A stretch of DNA of 64,000 nt from NCBI GenBank assembly GCA_032719365.1, contig CM064868.1, forward strand, positions 5,548,001-5,612,000, read 5' to 3'. This document shows, piece by piece, positions 1 through 12,342 of the stretch; position 1 is the stretch's first letter; every line of letters begins with the position of its first letter. A program made the translations under genes and the position numbers. The DNA is from Prinsepia uniflora. Its lineage: Eukaryota > Streptophyta > Magnoliopsida > Rosales > Rosaceae. The notes below the pieces were generated by a model. It ran no database searches, was not told the origin of the DNA, and saw only the letters and a program-made list of their open reading frames with translations.

Positions 1-1882
1 CTCGAAACACATGCGCATAATCAGGCCTTCCCGGGATATCAACGAGTCTTTAAACTCAAAACACAATAAACTGGCCTCGGGGGATATCACAATAACCGAG
101 TCTTTAAACTCAAAAACATATCAATCCAGGGCCCTCCCCCGTCAATCAACCGAGTCTTTAAACTCAAAACCAAATCCAGCCATATCCGGGTCTTTAAACC
201 CAAAACCAATTTTTAACGGGTCTTTAAACCCAAAACCAAGTGAAAAGCATAGAAAACCCATATCCGAATTCGCAATCATGATTCCATAAGCCGACATCCG
301 GAATCATCATTCTGAACCCAAATCCAGAAATTCACTTTCAAGTTCCAAAACCAAATCCTGAATCATCATTTCCGAAATCCAATTCCAAAACCCAAAATCA
401 CGTTTATTGAAATCACTTGTATGAACAGGGTTTCAAGCTCGAAATCACTTTTCTAAAATCCATTATGAATCATTGAAATCAAAGCATAATCCATAATTCA
501 AATCCCAAAATCAAATCACCAAAACCATGATCAAATTGCAACATAAAATGTAAGCTCGTAAAACGTGCAAATACGTAATTATCTCGAAATACGTGCAAAA
601 CTGTAAATCATCAAGATCATAATCATAAACATAGAAATCACATGTAGAAAACATATGAAAACATTTATGCATGCATCATAAGTTCGAAAGCAAAGTCCAC
701 TTACAGACCATTCGCGTCACCGTCTCGATACGTGTGCAATTTTGCTTTCCCGGCTAATCCACTATCACCGGCTTTTCCGAACCTGTCCAAATCTCATAAT
801 AAGGTCACTAACTACTTCATAAAGCTTATACTAAAGCCCCGTAATTTTCTCAAATTTTTAACTATTTTTAAATGAGCCCTAAAACTTTCGGACATCCCGA
901 AACATATCGAAACGATGCCCGATCGACTCGAAATCAGTGCCAAAATGTTCGTTACATTGATTACATCATTTCTCGTCTGACCCGGACGCCTGCAACCGGG
1001 TCGCACAGACCCGTGACCTGGCCCGACAGCCAAACCTTCATTTCTCAACCATGTTCATCCTACTTTAACTCTAAATGCTCGTCTTCAACCCAGTATTAGT
1101 TCTAGCAACATAAAAACATAAAAAAAGGGGCTAGATTTGAAGGTATACCTCGATGAACAATGCCTCGACTTTCTGCCGCTGTTATCTCGCAGTTCCGGTC
1201 ACTACTAGCCTCGAAACCAAGTCCTACAAGCTCGTCTCAGTTCCTAGAAGTCATTAGGATCCATTAAAATGAGAAATACACGTGAAAACACAACTTCCAT
1301 TTTTGGTCCAAAACACGGGTTCTCGGGTTTTTCTGAAACTCACCCTCCACCGTGGCTCCGTCATAGCTCTACCCCTCAACAGTGTCGTCTTCCCTTCCTG
1401 GTCAGTCCCTCAACCAGTCTCTCTCTCAGCCAATCACGGTGGCTGGTGGTATGGTGGTCGGTTTTCGGTTAACACGGCTGGGGAGTTTATTTGGTGTTTG
1501 AAAATAATGAAATGGATGAATGGGATGAGGAGAGAGATGAGAGTTTACAATTTATATGGGCCAATCAATGAACCCCATCAAATACCCTAGCTAACGGATG
1601 AGTGACACTCACCTACTTTTCAACTAATTCATATATTAATTAATTAACACGGTTTTCGAGGTGCAATTTAGCCATTTTTCGCTTCCGAGACCATAACTTT
1701 CCCTTACGAAGTCCGATTTCGACGTGTCGCCTGTCTACGAACTCGTGACATCCCGATCTACATCACGGTCATGGTTCCAAGTCCAAAATAGTTCCCAGGT
1801 CAAAAGTCAACTTTTTTCCTCACTAAGGGCAAAATGATCATTTCATATTACAATATTATTTACAAAAGTTCGGGGCGTTACA
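1..1882 (-). mobile_element. Chromovirus-type LTR, antisense, cut by window start
   Basis: On the minus strand this LTR begins TGTAACGCCCCG (plus-strand end cggggcgttaca at 1871-1882) and runs off the left edge of the window. It resembles the other long LTRs here (9357-12260, 25383-28102) in its run of GAGTCTTTAAACTC motifs and its pyrimidine-rich tracts. No internal coding region is attached, so it may be a solo LTR. The right target duplication would be gtaca at 1883-1887; the left one lies outside the window. The small ORFs in it are not genes. Confidence 0.85.
44..236. repeat. Degenerate minisatellite inside LTR (GAGTCTTTAAACTC motif)
   Basis: About six copies of a near-palindromic core, GAGTCTTTAAACTC or GGGTCTTTAAACCC, separated by 20-60 bp. 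The same motif recurs in the LTRs at 9937-10129 and 25978-26210. It marks one LTR subfamily. Confidence 0.7.
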
Positions 1883-2620
1883 GTACATTTGTTTTATAAA
1901 GTGTGATGCATGCATAGTTAAATATTTTACATTACTTATTGCATGATTTTGATTGCATTGATTTGGAATGATTAATAAATGATTTTGTGGATTTATTTAT
2001 TGATTTTTGGACATGGTTTTACGGATTTACGTGAAAATGGTGTTTTGGACTTGATGTCAATTTGGGTTCATGTTCAGGCCTATATGTATAATTCCCGGAA
2101 GGATCCGGATGTGTAATTCCCGCGTGGATTCAGATGTGTAATTCTCGCGTGGATTCATATATGTAATTCCCGAGAGGGCTCAGACGTATAATCCATGTTT
2201 AATTCCCGAATTGACATCAGATGCGTAATTTTCGAGATTTTGGTATTGGATTGTGTTTGACATTGGCAAATTTGGGCCACAGATTTTAATGCGGGTTATG
2301 AATTGCAGGTCCCACAATTTTCCATGTTATTTCAATACAATTATCCGTGTTTTACGTTATGCATGCATGTTTTAAACTGGAGTGTAAATTTTTTATTTAT
2401 ATCGAAACGTATTTAAACTGTTTATTTTTGTCCACTCACACCTTTGATTTTTTTAATGACCCTACAGGTCGTGACACGAAGATCGGGGATGATCAATAGG
2501 TGGAGGCATGAGTGGGACTCAGTACATCTATTACTTGTCTGATAAGTGCTAAGAATGTTTTTTTGAACTTCGGTTGACTTGTTAGATGGGAGCAGAACCA
2601 GACACAGTTATCAAAGCGTT
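1883..2620 (+). mobile_element. 3' half of a chromovirus LTR, sense orientation
   Basis: Follows the 3' half of the sense LTRs seen at 61550-62900: the tatgcatgcatgtttt block, then tttttgtccactcacacctt near 2430 and the gggagcag motif near 2588. A short tandem run of tgtaattcccg units lies at 2085-2240. The antisense LTR at 1-1882 probably inserted into it; the 5' half would lie left of the window. The true end near 2620 is eroded. Confidence 0.6.
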
Positions 2621-2798
2621 TTTTAGACGAGTCATGTCATAAAGATCGAAAACTAATATAGGTGTACATATATATATATATAGGTAGAAAAAAAATAAAG
2701 AAATTGAATTGAAGAAAAGTCATATTTTCCCTGCAAAAGAAGAACTCCAAGAAAGGGTAAGCTCACCAATGCCATTAACAAGAAGATCGAGAAACATT

Positions 2799-3279
2799 TG
2801 TTGATACCATATTGGACCAAATTTAATGGGTCTAATACCTCAAACTGAAGACACGCTCATAAGCTCAAATGGCTCAAGCCCACACTAACAAACTAACCCT
2901 AGCAAGAGCTGTTTACCAGCTGACACATGGATAAATCATTTTCATCCATCATAGACCACGTGTCAGTCCCACATCATATGTATATTCTCCCACATCGAAA
3001 TAACTCTTTATTTATCGCTCACACACCCATAAAAAAAGAGTTCATTTTCTAATAAAGGTAACTAAATTTTACTATTAACATCTACTTGCAAATAACTATT
3101 CATCACTCTCTTTATACACACAGACCTACACTAACTTGGATGTAAGAGTACCCTTAGGTCGGTACCACACCGGTGCTTACCTCTGACGGGCGACTAGTTA
3201 CCCTATTTTAGAAGGTCAGTCCAAAAATACGTTGCTGAGCAGAATTCCATTTCTAAATAGGCACATTTGCACATCAACA
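2799..3279 (+). mobile_element. Solo LTR of Tat-type gypsy element
   Basis: 481 bp starting TGTTGATACCATATTGG and ending CACATCAACA. It matches the LTRs of the minus-strand element at 17379-17954 and 29144-29624 (same start, same cacacagaccta block, same end). The flanks acatt (2794-2798) and atatt (3280-3284) form a 5-bp target duplication with one mismatch. A TATA-like tttatacaca lies near 3112. No internal region remains, so it is a recombination product. Confidence 0.8.
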
Positions 3280-3284
3280 ATATT

Positions 3285-4729
3285 AAAATCTCATTTTTTA
3301 ATATTGTCGGAGAACACAAAGTTTGAAGAGATTCTCCATAAAATTAGGAAAAGAAAAAACAGAAGAAAATAGAAAAAGCCAATTAATACTCAACGTACCA
3401 AGCAAACCGCCAATCAGTTGAAAAAATTAAGCTTCGGTCTGCATAACAAAACGAAGAAGATGAAAACCAATGACGGCCTACTAAATTGATGTAATAGTAA
3501 TAAGATTAGTATCAAAGGGTAATTGGTTGAAGAAAAGGAACTTACAACAAAGCATTCTTTGTTTTCTCTCTCTAAGAGATGCTTTCTCCATCTGCAAAAT
3601 AAAAATAGAGAATTCTATTACAGGCTTTTTGTTTAATCAGCAACTACACTATAAAAATCAGTAGGGAATTGATTAGGGGGCTGAGAAGAGCTTGGTATCG
3701 CGAGGCTTCACTGTCCCGAGCAGTAACTTTCCCTATTCCATTCGATCAATTCGAGCATTTCCCAAGCCAAACATTCGAAAGTCCTAAATAAGTATAAAGT
3801 AATCACTTTCCAATTGGTTGGATACTTTATTGCAAAATCCATGATACTTTTTCCTTCTAGTAATTTATCTCTAGTATCAAATTAAGTAATTTCTAGACTA
3901 TCGTTACAAATTAAGAACTAAAATTGAGAACTCCAAAATAAAATATGCACACTTGTCACCGGTGTACCATAGGGAGAATGTTCGACGAATTGCAGGAATG
4001 ACAAATTGGGATTTTATGGAGGATAATGATGCCACGCTCTGTAATTAACCTAAACGCATAAAACAAAAATAGGGGCCAAAATTTCAAACCCAAGCCTTGC
4101 AAGCACCTCAACCTTCGGAGGCAGAGTTTGATCAGATAGTGGTAGCCATTTTCCCTAAAGATTTGGAGATAGTGGGGGAGTTTGCAAAGTGAACGGAAAA
4201 TCTAAGAGGGAATTAGGTGAATGAAACCGCTCTTGGCTCTTCACCTTCCCTCCCACGTAGGTTTACATAACTAATAGTTTATCTTATAATTTAGCTTTGA
4301 AAATAATAGTATTTTACATATTTATCCATGATGATATAATTCGTTATCCGTGTTTTTTAAGTTTTGAAGTAGGGATGTTTTGAAATTTAAGGAAAACTTA
4401 AACGAAATTGAGTTCTGGCTTTATATACTAATAAAATTATGAGTAAACATCTAAGCAATAACCAACTAAACTGTTATTGTGTAGTTTGATGCAGCTTGTT
4501 TGTATGGCCGGTTGTTGGGATGGAAACCAATTCAATCGGAGAACCCTTACTCTGGTCGACACCATGTCGATATAAAGAATTAAGAACTATTTTCAATTGG
4601 AAATAGACAATTGTCAGTGTGGAATATAGATGTTGAAGGAGAGGATCTTAATGGATTTAGAAAGATTTTGATTGAATCTATTAAGATCCGAATAAGAACA
4701 AGACGGTTGAATATGAGAATGATGGAAAA

Positions 4730-4730
<1 letters not shown>
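3285..4730. other. AT-rich spacer, no gene recognised
   Basis: No ORF longer than 60 codons and no recognisable protein. A slightly GC-richer stretch near 4070-4250 could be an old exon relic, but no family could be assigned. Confidence 0.5.

Positions 4731-4732
<2 letters not shown>

Positions 4733-4767
<35 letters not shown>
4733..4767. repeat. (AG)n microsatellite
   Basis: Uninterrupted AG dinucleotide run of about 35 bp just outside the left end of the Mutator-like element at 4811. Confidence 0.95.
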
Positions 4768-4770
<3 letters not shown>

Positions 4771-5306
4771 AGCAAGGACGTGGCGGGGGTTGGAATTAAA
4801 AAAACATGAGAAATTGACAAAAATAGGTAGTTTGTCAAAAATGTATTAAAAAATAGAGACCCCTAACTTTTACATATCTAGACACTATATAAGTCTTATA
4901 GTAACCTCATAGTCAAAAAATGGAATTGAACACTAGCAACAAAACACCCTAACTCCAAATTTCTCCTTCCTCCGTTCTTCACGTCGCAAGAAACTCGTAA
5001 AGCCTCTAGGGAATGAAATCGACCACTTCTTCTCCAAATCGAGCAAATCTTCCTCTCCTCCATTCTTCTTCATCATTACCGCAACCTAATACCTACGAAA
5101 GACATCGGGTGTGCCCATCTTCTCGAAATCGCGAAACACCAACTTCTCGGTCTGGCGAATACGTACTTCTTCGAATTGCTACCAGCTGCTACCAGACTTC
5201 ACGACTACTATCTCTGCCAAGTCGCGACCACCATCTCCTCCCTTCTTTTTCTTTAATGCAACAACTCAGTACCCAATAAGAAAGAAACCGCGACTAGGTG
5301 AGTAGA

Positions 5307-5725
5307 TTTGTCTTTGAATATTAGCTCAAATCTAATTTGAATATGAGTTTAATTATATTATTGAAATATCAATTGGGTTGGAAAAATTTTGAAATTTTGA
5401 TAAATGGGCATCAACCATTTCGTTGCTTAGCATGTGAAGATGAAGAAATTGTGCAATAGATTTGTCTGTAAATATTAGCTCAAAGAAATTTGAATATTAG
5501 CTTAATTATAACTTTTGAATCTCGGTTGGGTGGTCGAAAATATAAAATTTTGATAAATGGGCAACAACCTTTTCATTGTTTAACATGTTAAGAAGAAGAA
5601 AGTGTGTAATAGATTAGTCTTTGAATATTAGCTCAAAGAAATTTGAATATTAGCTTAATTATAACTTTGAAATTTTAGTTGGGTTGTTGAAAATCTGAAA
5701 TTTTGATAAATAGGCAGCAACCATC
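5307..5725. repeat. 154-bp tandem repeat, about 2.7 copies
   Basis: The phrase gaatattagctcaaa recurs near 5317, 5470 and 5624 at about 154-bp spacing, with aaattttgataaatgggca blocks in step. Copies are diverged. It lies inside MULE copy A, in what may have been an intron after 5295 (ctaggtgagtag). Confidence 0.75.
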
Positions 5726-6229
5726 CGGGCATCGATATATTTTGGGACTGCTATGTCAATTTCTTATATATGTTGATAATTGAAATTTTTGATGTTGTAT
5801 GAATGTTAATAGGCCTATTTTTCTTCTGTTGTTTTTAGTTTTCTTGTATTGATTAGTAGTGGTTTAATAGTGATGAGAAATGCAGGTTTAACCTCAGCCA
5901 CTTAATATTGTTTTGTTGTTATTTGTAAACTTATTCAAGAAAGTCAATATTTCACATATTGTGGTTGTTAGTATACCTGACTCTGGGTGAAGAAAGAATT
6001 AATAGTCCAATTTGATCTTGACGTTTTATTAGTGAATTCATTGCTAAGTTTCTGAATCGTGGACCTATTTTCTTTCTGCTTATTTAGAATATTATTGCTA
6101 CATTCGATACTTGATACTTGATACGCCGAGTTGATATTCGATACTCCATGTTTTTTATACTCAATTTGGAAATAAGACCCATTTTGATAGGAGAATGATA
6201 TGTTTTTTTATTTTCAAACTCACAATTTG

Positions 6230-6360
6230 ATGGTGTCCTCATAGTCTTATAGTGTCCTCATAGTCTGATATTGTCCTTATAGTGTCCTCATAGTATCTTC
6301 ATAGTTTGATAGTGTCTTCATAATCTGACAGTGTCCTCATAGTCTGACAGTGTCCTCAGT
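6230..6360. repeat. Minisatellite, TAGTGTCCTCATAGTCTGA units
   Basis: Roughly seven degenerate units of 17-20 bp built on tagtgtcctcatagtctga. A second block of the same unit is at 7008-7125. Related units in the opposite sense (gactatgaggacac) are at 8165-8490 and 8965-9090. The blocks lie just inside the terminal repeats of the two MULE copies. Confidence 0.8.
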
Positions 6361-7355
6361 AAGTATTTTCCTTCATGTGTCAGTTATCAAGTAGGCAAGA
6401 TCCTATTTAAACATAAGGTTCAATTACGTTTGTGTTACATTAGGGAGCTACTTGAGGTTGATGAGTTCAGTCTGGAGTTTAAAAAAATTCCGAGTTTTTG
6501 GACACATCTAGTTGGATCACATATGAGGTTAGTAAGTGTATGAGTACAAATAGCAGTTTACTATGGTTTCATCTGTATGATATTATTAAATGAGAGCCTG
6601 CTTGTAATCAGATGAGTGAAATAAAGTCCTGGTTCTCTTTAGGAGGAAAAAAAACAAGACATAGTGGGATGTGGGTTACCATAAGATATATATATATATA
6701 TATATAGTGTCTATATTTGTAAAAGTATTTTAGGAGCCCCTATTTTTGTATATATTTTTGCCAAACTACCTAATTTTGTCAATTTCCTTATTTTTTTTCC
6801 TCCCAAAGAGAACCAGGACTTCATTTCGCTCATCTGATTGCAAGCAACCTCTTATTTTCATTTGCTCATCAATCATATTGTAGTGAAGTTTATCTTGAAT
6901 GTAATAAATGTTAGTGTATGAAATTTCAAGAATGGAATCGGTTGCAATTACGATTTGCTTCAATGGAAAATGGTTGAGGTGTAGAAAAAAGTACATGTAT
7001 GATAATGCCCTCATAGTGTCCTCATAGTCTGATAGTGTCGTCATAGTGTCCTAATAGTCTGACAGTGTCTTCATAGTCTGATAGTATCATCATAAGCTGA
7101 TAATGTCCTGATAGTGTGGTAGTGAACTCATTTGTTGATTGATCTATGCAAGTCAAGTATGAATTATAATCTAGGCATACCATAGGAGCAAATTTTCTCA
7201 ACAAAGGTACAATGCCTTTGTATGACTAGGAGATGCATGAAACTGATAAAAGATGAACTTGGAGTCGATTGATTGGTTCAATTTCAGTTGACTTGTTTTT
7301 GTCATCTCATGGATATAGATACCTTAGAGTGGAGCCATGTCATAGTGCATGAACT

Positions 7356-7764
7356 ATGGTGAACAAGATAATGGGCACTAGACTACAACAATCTAATGGG
7401 GTGTCGTTTTTACTTGGTGGACGTGTGAAGCAGTACACAAGTAGGGTTTTCTGCTGCATAATAAGGCTTGAGGATGAAAGGCCTTTAGAACCAAGATCAT
7501 TTGATGGAAACAATCGACTGAAGAAGAAGTACTTTGAGAACAACAAGCATGTTAAAATTTCCATGGTTAAGGAGGTATTCAAGGCGTGTGAGGATTCGGG
7601 GAATAAATTCAAATTAGTCCTCGTATACTTTGTTGAAATGGTGTTGCTTTGGAAAGGAAACATCCACTTTCATTGATCTTTATCATCTACAACATGTGGA
7701 TAATCTCGAGGAGTGGAACAAATATCCTTGGGGTAGAGTTCCACTTTCATTTCTTTACATGTAG
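7356..7764 (+). pseudogene. DUF1985-type gene relic of a MULE
   Basis: The first frame (7356-7676, 106 codons) has a region around FKACEDSGNKFKLVLVYFVE. After a frameshift near 7660 the next frame gives IDLYHLQHVDNLEEWNKYPW, ending at a stop near 7762. This order (a hydrophobic LVYFVE helix, then a VDNLEEWNKYPWGR block) is what I know of DUF1985, which in plants sits N-terminal to Ulp1-like peptidase domains in genes carried by some MULEs. The peptidase part is not visible here. The copy is broken by the shift and cannot make a full protein. The family is judged from motif memory only. Confidence 0.6.
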
Positions 7765-8164
7765 TCATGATTTGTTTACACTATTGTTGGATGGAGTTGG
7801 AACCAAGTCAACTCATTTTGAGAGGCTGTCGGAGAGGCCATTGATTGAACTTGGTTGAACTCATTATGCGAGAAATTGTGTTGAATATTGGTTTGGTCTT
7901 GGCATTTTATTAATGAATTACTTGATAATGTATGAATCATGGAACAATTTTCTTTTTGGTTATTTAGCATATTATTCCTATATTTGATACGTGATACGCT
8001 AAGTTGATACTTGATACTCCATGTTTTTTATACTCAATTTGGAAGTAAGACCTGCTTAGGTAGGAGAATGATACTTTTTTTTCCTCTTCAAACTCCATGT
8101 TATCTCGTGTTTGGTATTATTGTTGAAAAATATAGTCTCATATGAGTGAGAAAGCATAGAAATA

Positions 8165-8490
8165 TCACTGAGTAGACTATGAGGATACTACCGGACTATG
8201 AGAACAACAAGTTGCATCCTCTAATAAAAATCCTTGAGAAAATATAGAAATATTATTGAATAGACTATGAGAACACTGTCGAACTATGAGGACAGCAAGT
8301 TGCATCAGCTGATAAAAATTCATGAAAAATATTAACGAACAGACTATGAGACACTACCAACTATGAGGACAACAAGTTACATCCTCTGATAAAAATCCAT
8401 GAGAAAACATACAAATATCACTGAACATACTATAAGGGTACTATCATACTATGAAGACACTACTAGACTATGAGAACAACAAGTTGCATA
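8165..8490. repeat. Irregular tandem repeat (gactatgaggacac / caagttgcatc)
   Basis: Four units, each with one or two gactatgag(g/a)acac phrases followed by aacaagttgcatc, at uneven spacings of about 76-107 bp. It is the inverse-sense relative of the minisatellites at 6230 and 7008. Confidence 0.6.
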
Positions 8491-9356
8491 ATCTAAAATT
8501 ACATGCCTCCAATCGAACATTGAGGCAACATATAGATTACTAAGATCCTCAAAAAATGATGGCTAGCACACAATCTAAGGTCCAATAACAAATATCACAT
8601 GAATCTAAATAGGTGAGTACATAAGCTTTCAAAAAAAATATTGGCCATCACCATCATCCACAATTTTCAATATGCTTGTATTCGCTGAAAGTTACAGGAA
8701 CTGGGAACTGGGAACTTGGTAGGATTGTTTGGTTGGGCAATAAGGCAAAAACGGTTTATATGCTCAAAAAACGTTGTAGCTAGCTCTTGGTTTAATAAGA
8801 CCTTCTGTATTGTCCCTTTCATATATGTACTTCTTTCTACACCTCAACCATTTTCCATTGAAACAAATCATAATTGCAATCGATTCTATTCCTGAATTTT
8901 CATACACTAACATTTATTACATTCAAGATAAACTTCACTACAATACTATAAGTAAACTCTAAGATTGTTGGGGCACTATAAGACTACTGGACTATAAAGG
9001 CACTATCGGACTATTGGACTATAGGAGCACTATCGGACTATTGGGCTATAGCATCACTATTAGACTATTGAAATATACGGATACTATTAGACTAGATCTA
9101 TCATAATTTCAGATCTCCAGATCCCAAAGTCGCTTATATGGCCTTCAACCCATGTTCATCTTCCACACCTCACATTTGCAAATTAACCTTACCCACTCCA
9201 CATTTGGTTATTTGCTTTAATTTTTGGATTGCCAAGCACAAATTTAAAGAAATTTATCAAACAAAAAACACACAAAATAATAATTAAGGAAAAATTAGAG
9301 ATATATTAATGATGAGAGATGAACTGATGATAAGCAAGATTGATGAGCAGATTAGA

Positions 9357-12260
9357 TGTCAGGACCTACCCCGGTTTCACCCCGAAACCCGAGGTAAATC
9401 CTGCTCCCGTCTGACTCCCCGACGCAACACCAAAGTAAAACTTACGTAAACACACCAACACACCCAGTCAGACGCAAGAGAAACCATACAATACATCCCG
9501 AAGTTAACAGTTTACAGAGCATAGTCCCAAATACACAAAAAAAAAACCGATAAACTAGTTACACGCACGTGGAAAGATGTAAAACACTCCGGGATCCCTT
9601 TCGCAACTTCTATGCCTCAGACGCTGCCTCGATGCCGAAACCCCGCTCTAACTCCACGACCTGGAGGGCAATTTAAAACAGAAGATGTGAGTGGACCATA
9701 AATAAAAGAAAAGCTTCCAAAATCATTTTATAAGTAAACCAGGTTTTAGCCCTTCGTTTTGAAACCACATGCATAACCCAGTTATCAAAACAGTTATCAA
9801 TCTTTCGCCATAAAACATCATAAGAAACAGAAACACTATAAAACTGTTATAGAAACCATATCATAAGCATCATAAAACCGTATCATAAATCGTGAATATC
9901 AAATCATCATTTTCCGATCAAACCTGCTGGATCTATCCGAGTCTTTAAACTCCCGAGTCTTTAAACTCAATCCATGCCTCAATAATATCCGAGTCTTTAA
10001 ACTCTTGAGTCTTTAAACTCAACAGGCCTACGGGGGAAATATTAATGTATCCGAGTCTTTAAACTCCCGAGTCTTTAAACTCAATCCGGGCCCGTCCCCC
10101 GTCAATCAATATCCGGGTCTCTAAACCCACTAACCAGATCCAGCAAATCCAATCAAAACCAGTTGAAAACCATTTCTAATCCATATCCAAACCCGAATCC
10201 GAAATCACCGGTCTGATACCCTTCCGGCATCCAGAACCGTCATTCCGAACCCAAATCCGGAAGTCCACTTTCCAACTTAAAAACCAACTCTTGATTCTCG
10301 AGATCCGATTTCAAAACCGAAAATCCTTGATCATCAAAGCATGTTCCAAAATCCACTTATAATCATTGAAAACCAATTATAGATTGAAGTCCCAAAACCA
10401 TGGCGTTATTCTCAGAAATCGACATTTCTCGTAAAACGTGCCAATTACTTTACCACATCATAAATCCGACATTCATGTAATCACATATATAAAACAATTA
10501 TAGAAAAGCAGTTATGCATGTTCGAGTTTTAAGGAAAGGGTCCACTCACAGTACCGAGCCCTCAATCGCGTTCCGAACGTCTCGTACGTTCCTCAGCTTC
10601 CTCAAGGACTCCCGACCCTGTCAACAACCGCCAAATTATGTTACTAACATGTCTACGAAGGTCCACCTAATTTTTCGCGAAAATCCCCGGGTCCTAGTCG
10701 TAACGAACCAAAACCCTAAACCTTCAACCTCGCGGAACTAACCTCAAACAACGTCCGATTAACCCGAAACTAATTCCATTAGACTCGTCACAACACCTAG
10801 ACCAAAAACCATGTTGACAAATTTCCCAACCGCCGCCGCACGCGCCCCCACGCGCCGCCCAAAGTGGCTGCGCGTGGCCCTCACGCGCCAGCTACAGTAC
10901 CATCGTCAACCTCGAGTCGACTGTGCTGAACCGGCCGCTGCAACTCGAACCGGCGAGAACTGTTCTCCGCCGTCCGGCCACCGAATCGACTCCTCCCTTC
11001 ACCCACAGCATCGTTCAGACCTAGGCTACCTTTTCCCCAACTCCATAGACCTCGACTCGACCCACAACTAGTCGACTGAAGCTCGAAAGAAAACCCGTAC
11101 AGACCCCTGTTCTTCCTCCCGGCCACCCAGGTCCTCCCCCGTCACGGTGGCAACACTAGACGCTTCCTAGGACCTCACTGAGTCTCACTCAACTCACCAA
11201 ATCCCTCAACTCAGCCCCTAAGTCCATGACTTCCCGTCTGAAACTCACGGCCAAAACAGAGCACACAGAGTACTCGCCGTCGTGCTAACCTCTACCGTAC
11301 ACTCCCCGTCACGGTAGCACAACCAGAAGACTCTTTGGTCTCAACTAAGTCCCTTAGACCTCCCTAGACTCTTCGATTCAACCCCTAGACTCACGACTTT
11401 CGATTTGAAACTCGACGGGAAAACATGGCAAGTTTACAAGGATGAGGGATTACCTGCAACCGTCCACCACCGTGCTCGCCGCCGCGTTCCCTGGAGTCCA
11501 CAGCGTCGCCTCAGCCTTCTCTCGAGTCCACTTGCACTTATACATGGCCACAGCACCACCAGCTCCCTCAGTTCTTCTCTGTTTTCTATTTTCCTCTGCG
11601 AACACACACACAGACAGCACAGTTGCACCCCAAATAATTGGACCGTGCCCACAGTAGAACCAACCAGAATCCACTACACACCTGCCACATGTCACCAATC
11701 CTCTCTATTCTCTCTCACACATGGCCCAATCCCAGCCATCCATCTGCCTTCTCTGCTGCACAAATCTCCAGGTGCAAAAAGACCAAAATACCCTTCTGTT
11801 TTAACCAATATTACAACTTTGCCACTACCTTCCTAGACCCGTAACTTCCACATCGTAACTCCGATGAATACGTGCCGCCTGTCATCGAACTCAGGACGAC
11901 GAGATCTACCTAACCCTCCTAGGTCAACATCTCAAAACCCGGTCATACAGAAAGTCAACTTTTCCCTCTATTTTAACCGATGTACGGTTATGCACCTTCC
12001 GAACATCACAACTTCCTCCTCGGATATCGGAATCGGGCGTACCACCTGTCTACGGATTCATGACGTCTTAAACTACGTCCTGGTCATCGGTCAACACTCA
12101 ATGGATCACCCGAACTAAAAGTCAACTATTTGCCCGAACTAGGGGCAAAATCGTCATTCTGGGCTAACAATCCCAAAAGTACCCAACTAATTACCACTTA
12201 AACTCACTAATCCCATCTTAACCACTATCCTAACCCTACTTTCTGGGACGGGTCGTTACA
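9357..12260 (-). mobile_element. Solo chromovirus LTR, antisense
   Basis: 2904 bp from tgtcaggacctacc to gggacgggtcgttaca, so on the minus strand it reads TGTAACGACCCG ... GACA. A perfect 5-bp target duplication TTAGA flanks it (9352-9356 and 12261-12265). It has the GAGTCTTTAAACTC minisatellite (9937-10129) and the GC-rich ACGCGCC hairpin box (10838-10895). No internal region is present. It is inserted in the right arm of MULE copy B. The ORFs predicted inside it are chance ORFs of GC-rich sequence. Confidence 0.9.
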
Positions 12261-12342
12261 TTAGAGCAAATGAAGATGAAAGGCTGCTTGGTTCTCTCTT
12301 GAGTGGCTGTAATCAGATGATGACCAAACAAATATGAGAGGC

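Larger units (their letters stand above)
4811..6786. mobile_element. Mutator-like element copy A (non-autonomous)
   Basis: The left end (4811-4905) starts gaaattgacaaaaatagg and is the inverted complement of the right ends at 6670-6786 and 15470-15570, giving about 90 bp of terminal inverted repeat. Long inverted repeats of this kind are typical of Mutator-like elements (MULEs). The interior has a 5'-UTR-like CT-rich segment with a short ORF at 5013-5279, a 154-bp tandem repeat and a TAGTGTCCTCATAG minisatellite. The segment 5990-6230 is repeated in direct orientation at 7870-8110 in the neighbouring copy B. I found no clear 9-bp target duplication. Confidence 0.55.

Noticed and set aside
5013..5279. 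88-codon ORF as a host gene
   Set aside because: Low-complexity Ser/Pro peptide in a CT-rich leader within MULE copy A, followed by tandem repeats; at most a 5' exon relic of a MULE gene.
10811..11844. Several overlapping ORFs of 70-140 codons
   Set aside because: They lie in a solo LTR, have no domain, and run in all frames because the sequence is poor in stop triplets.
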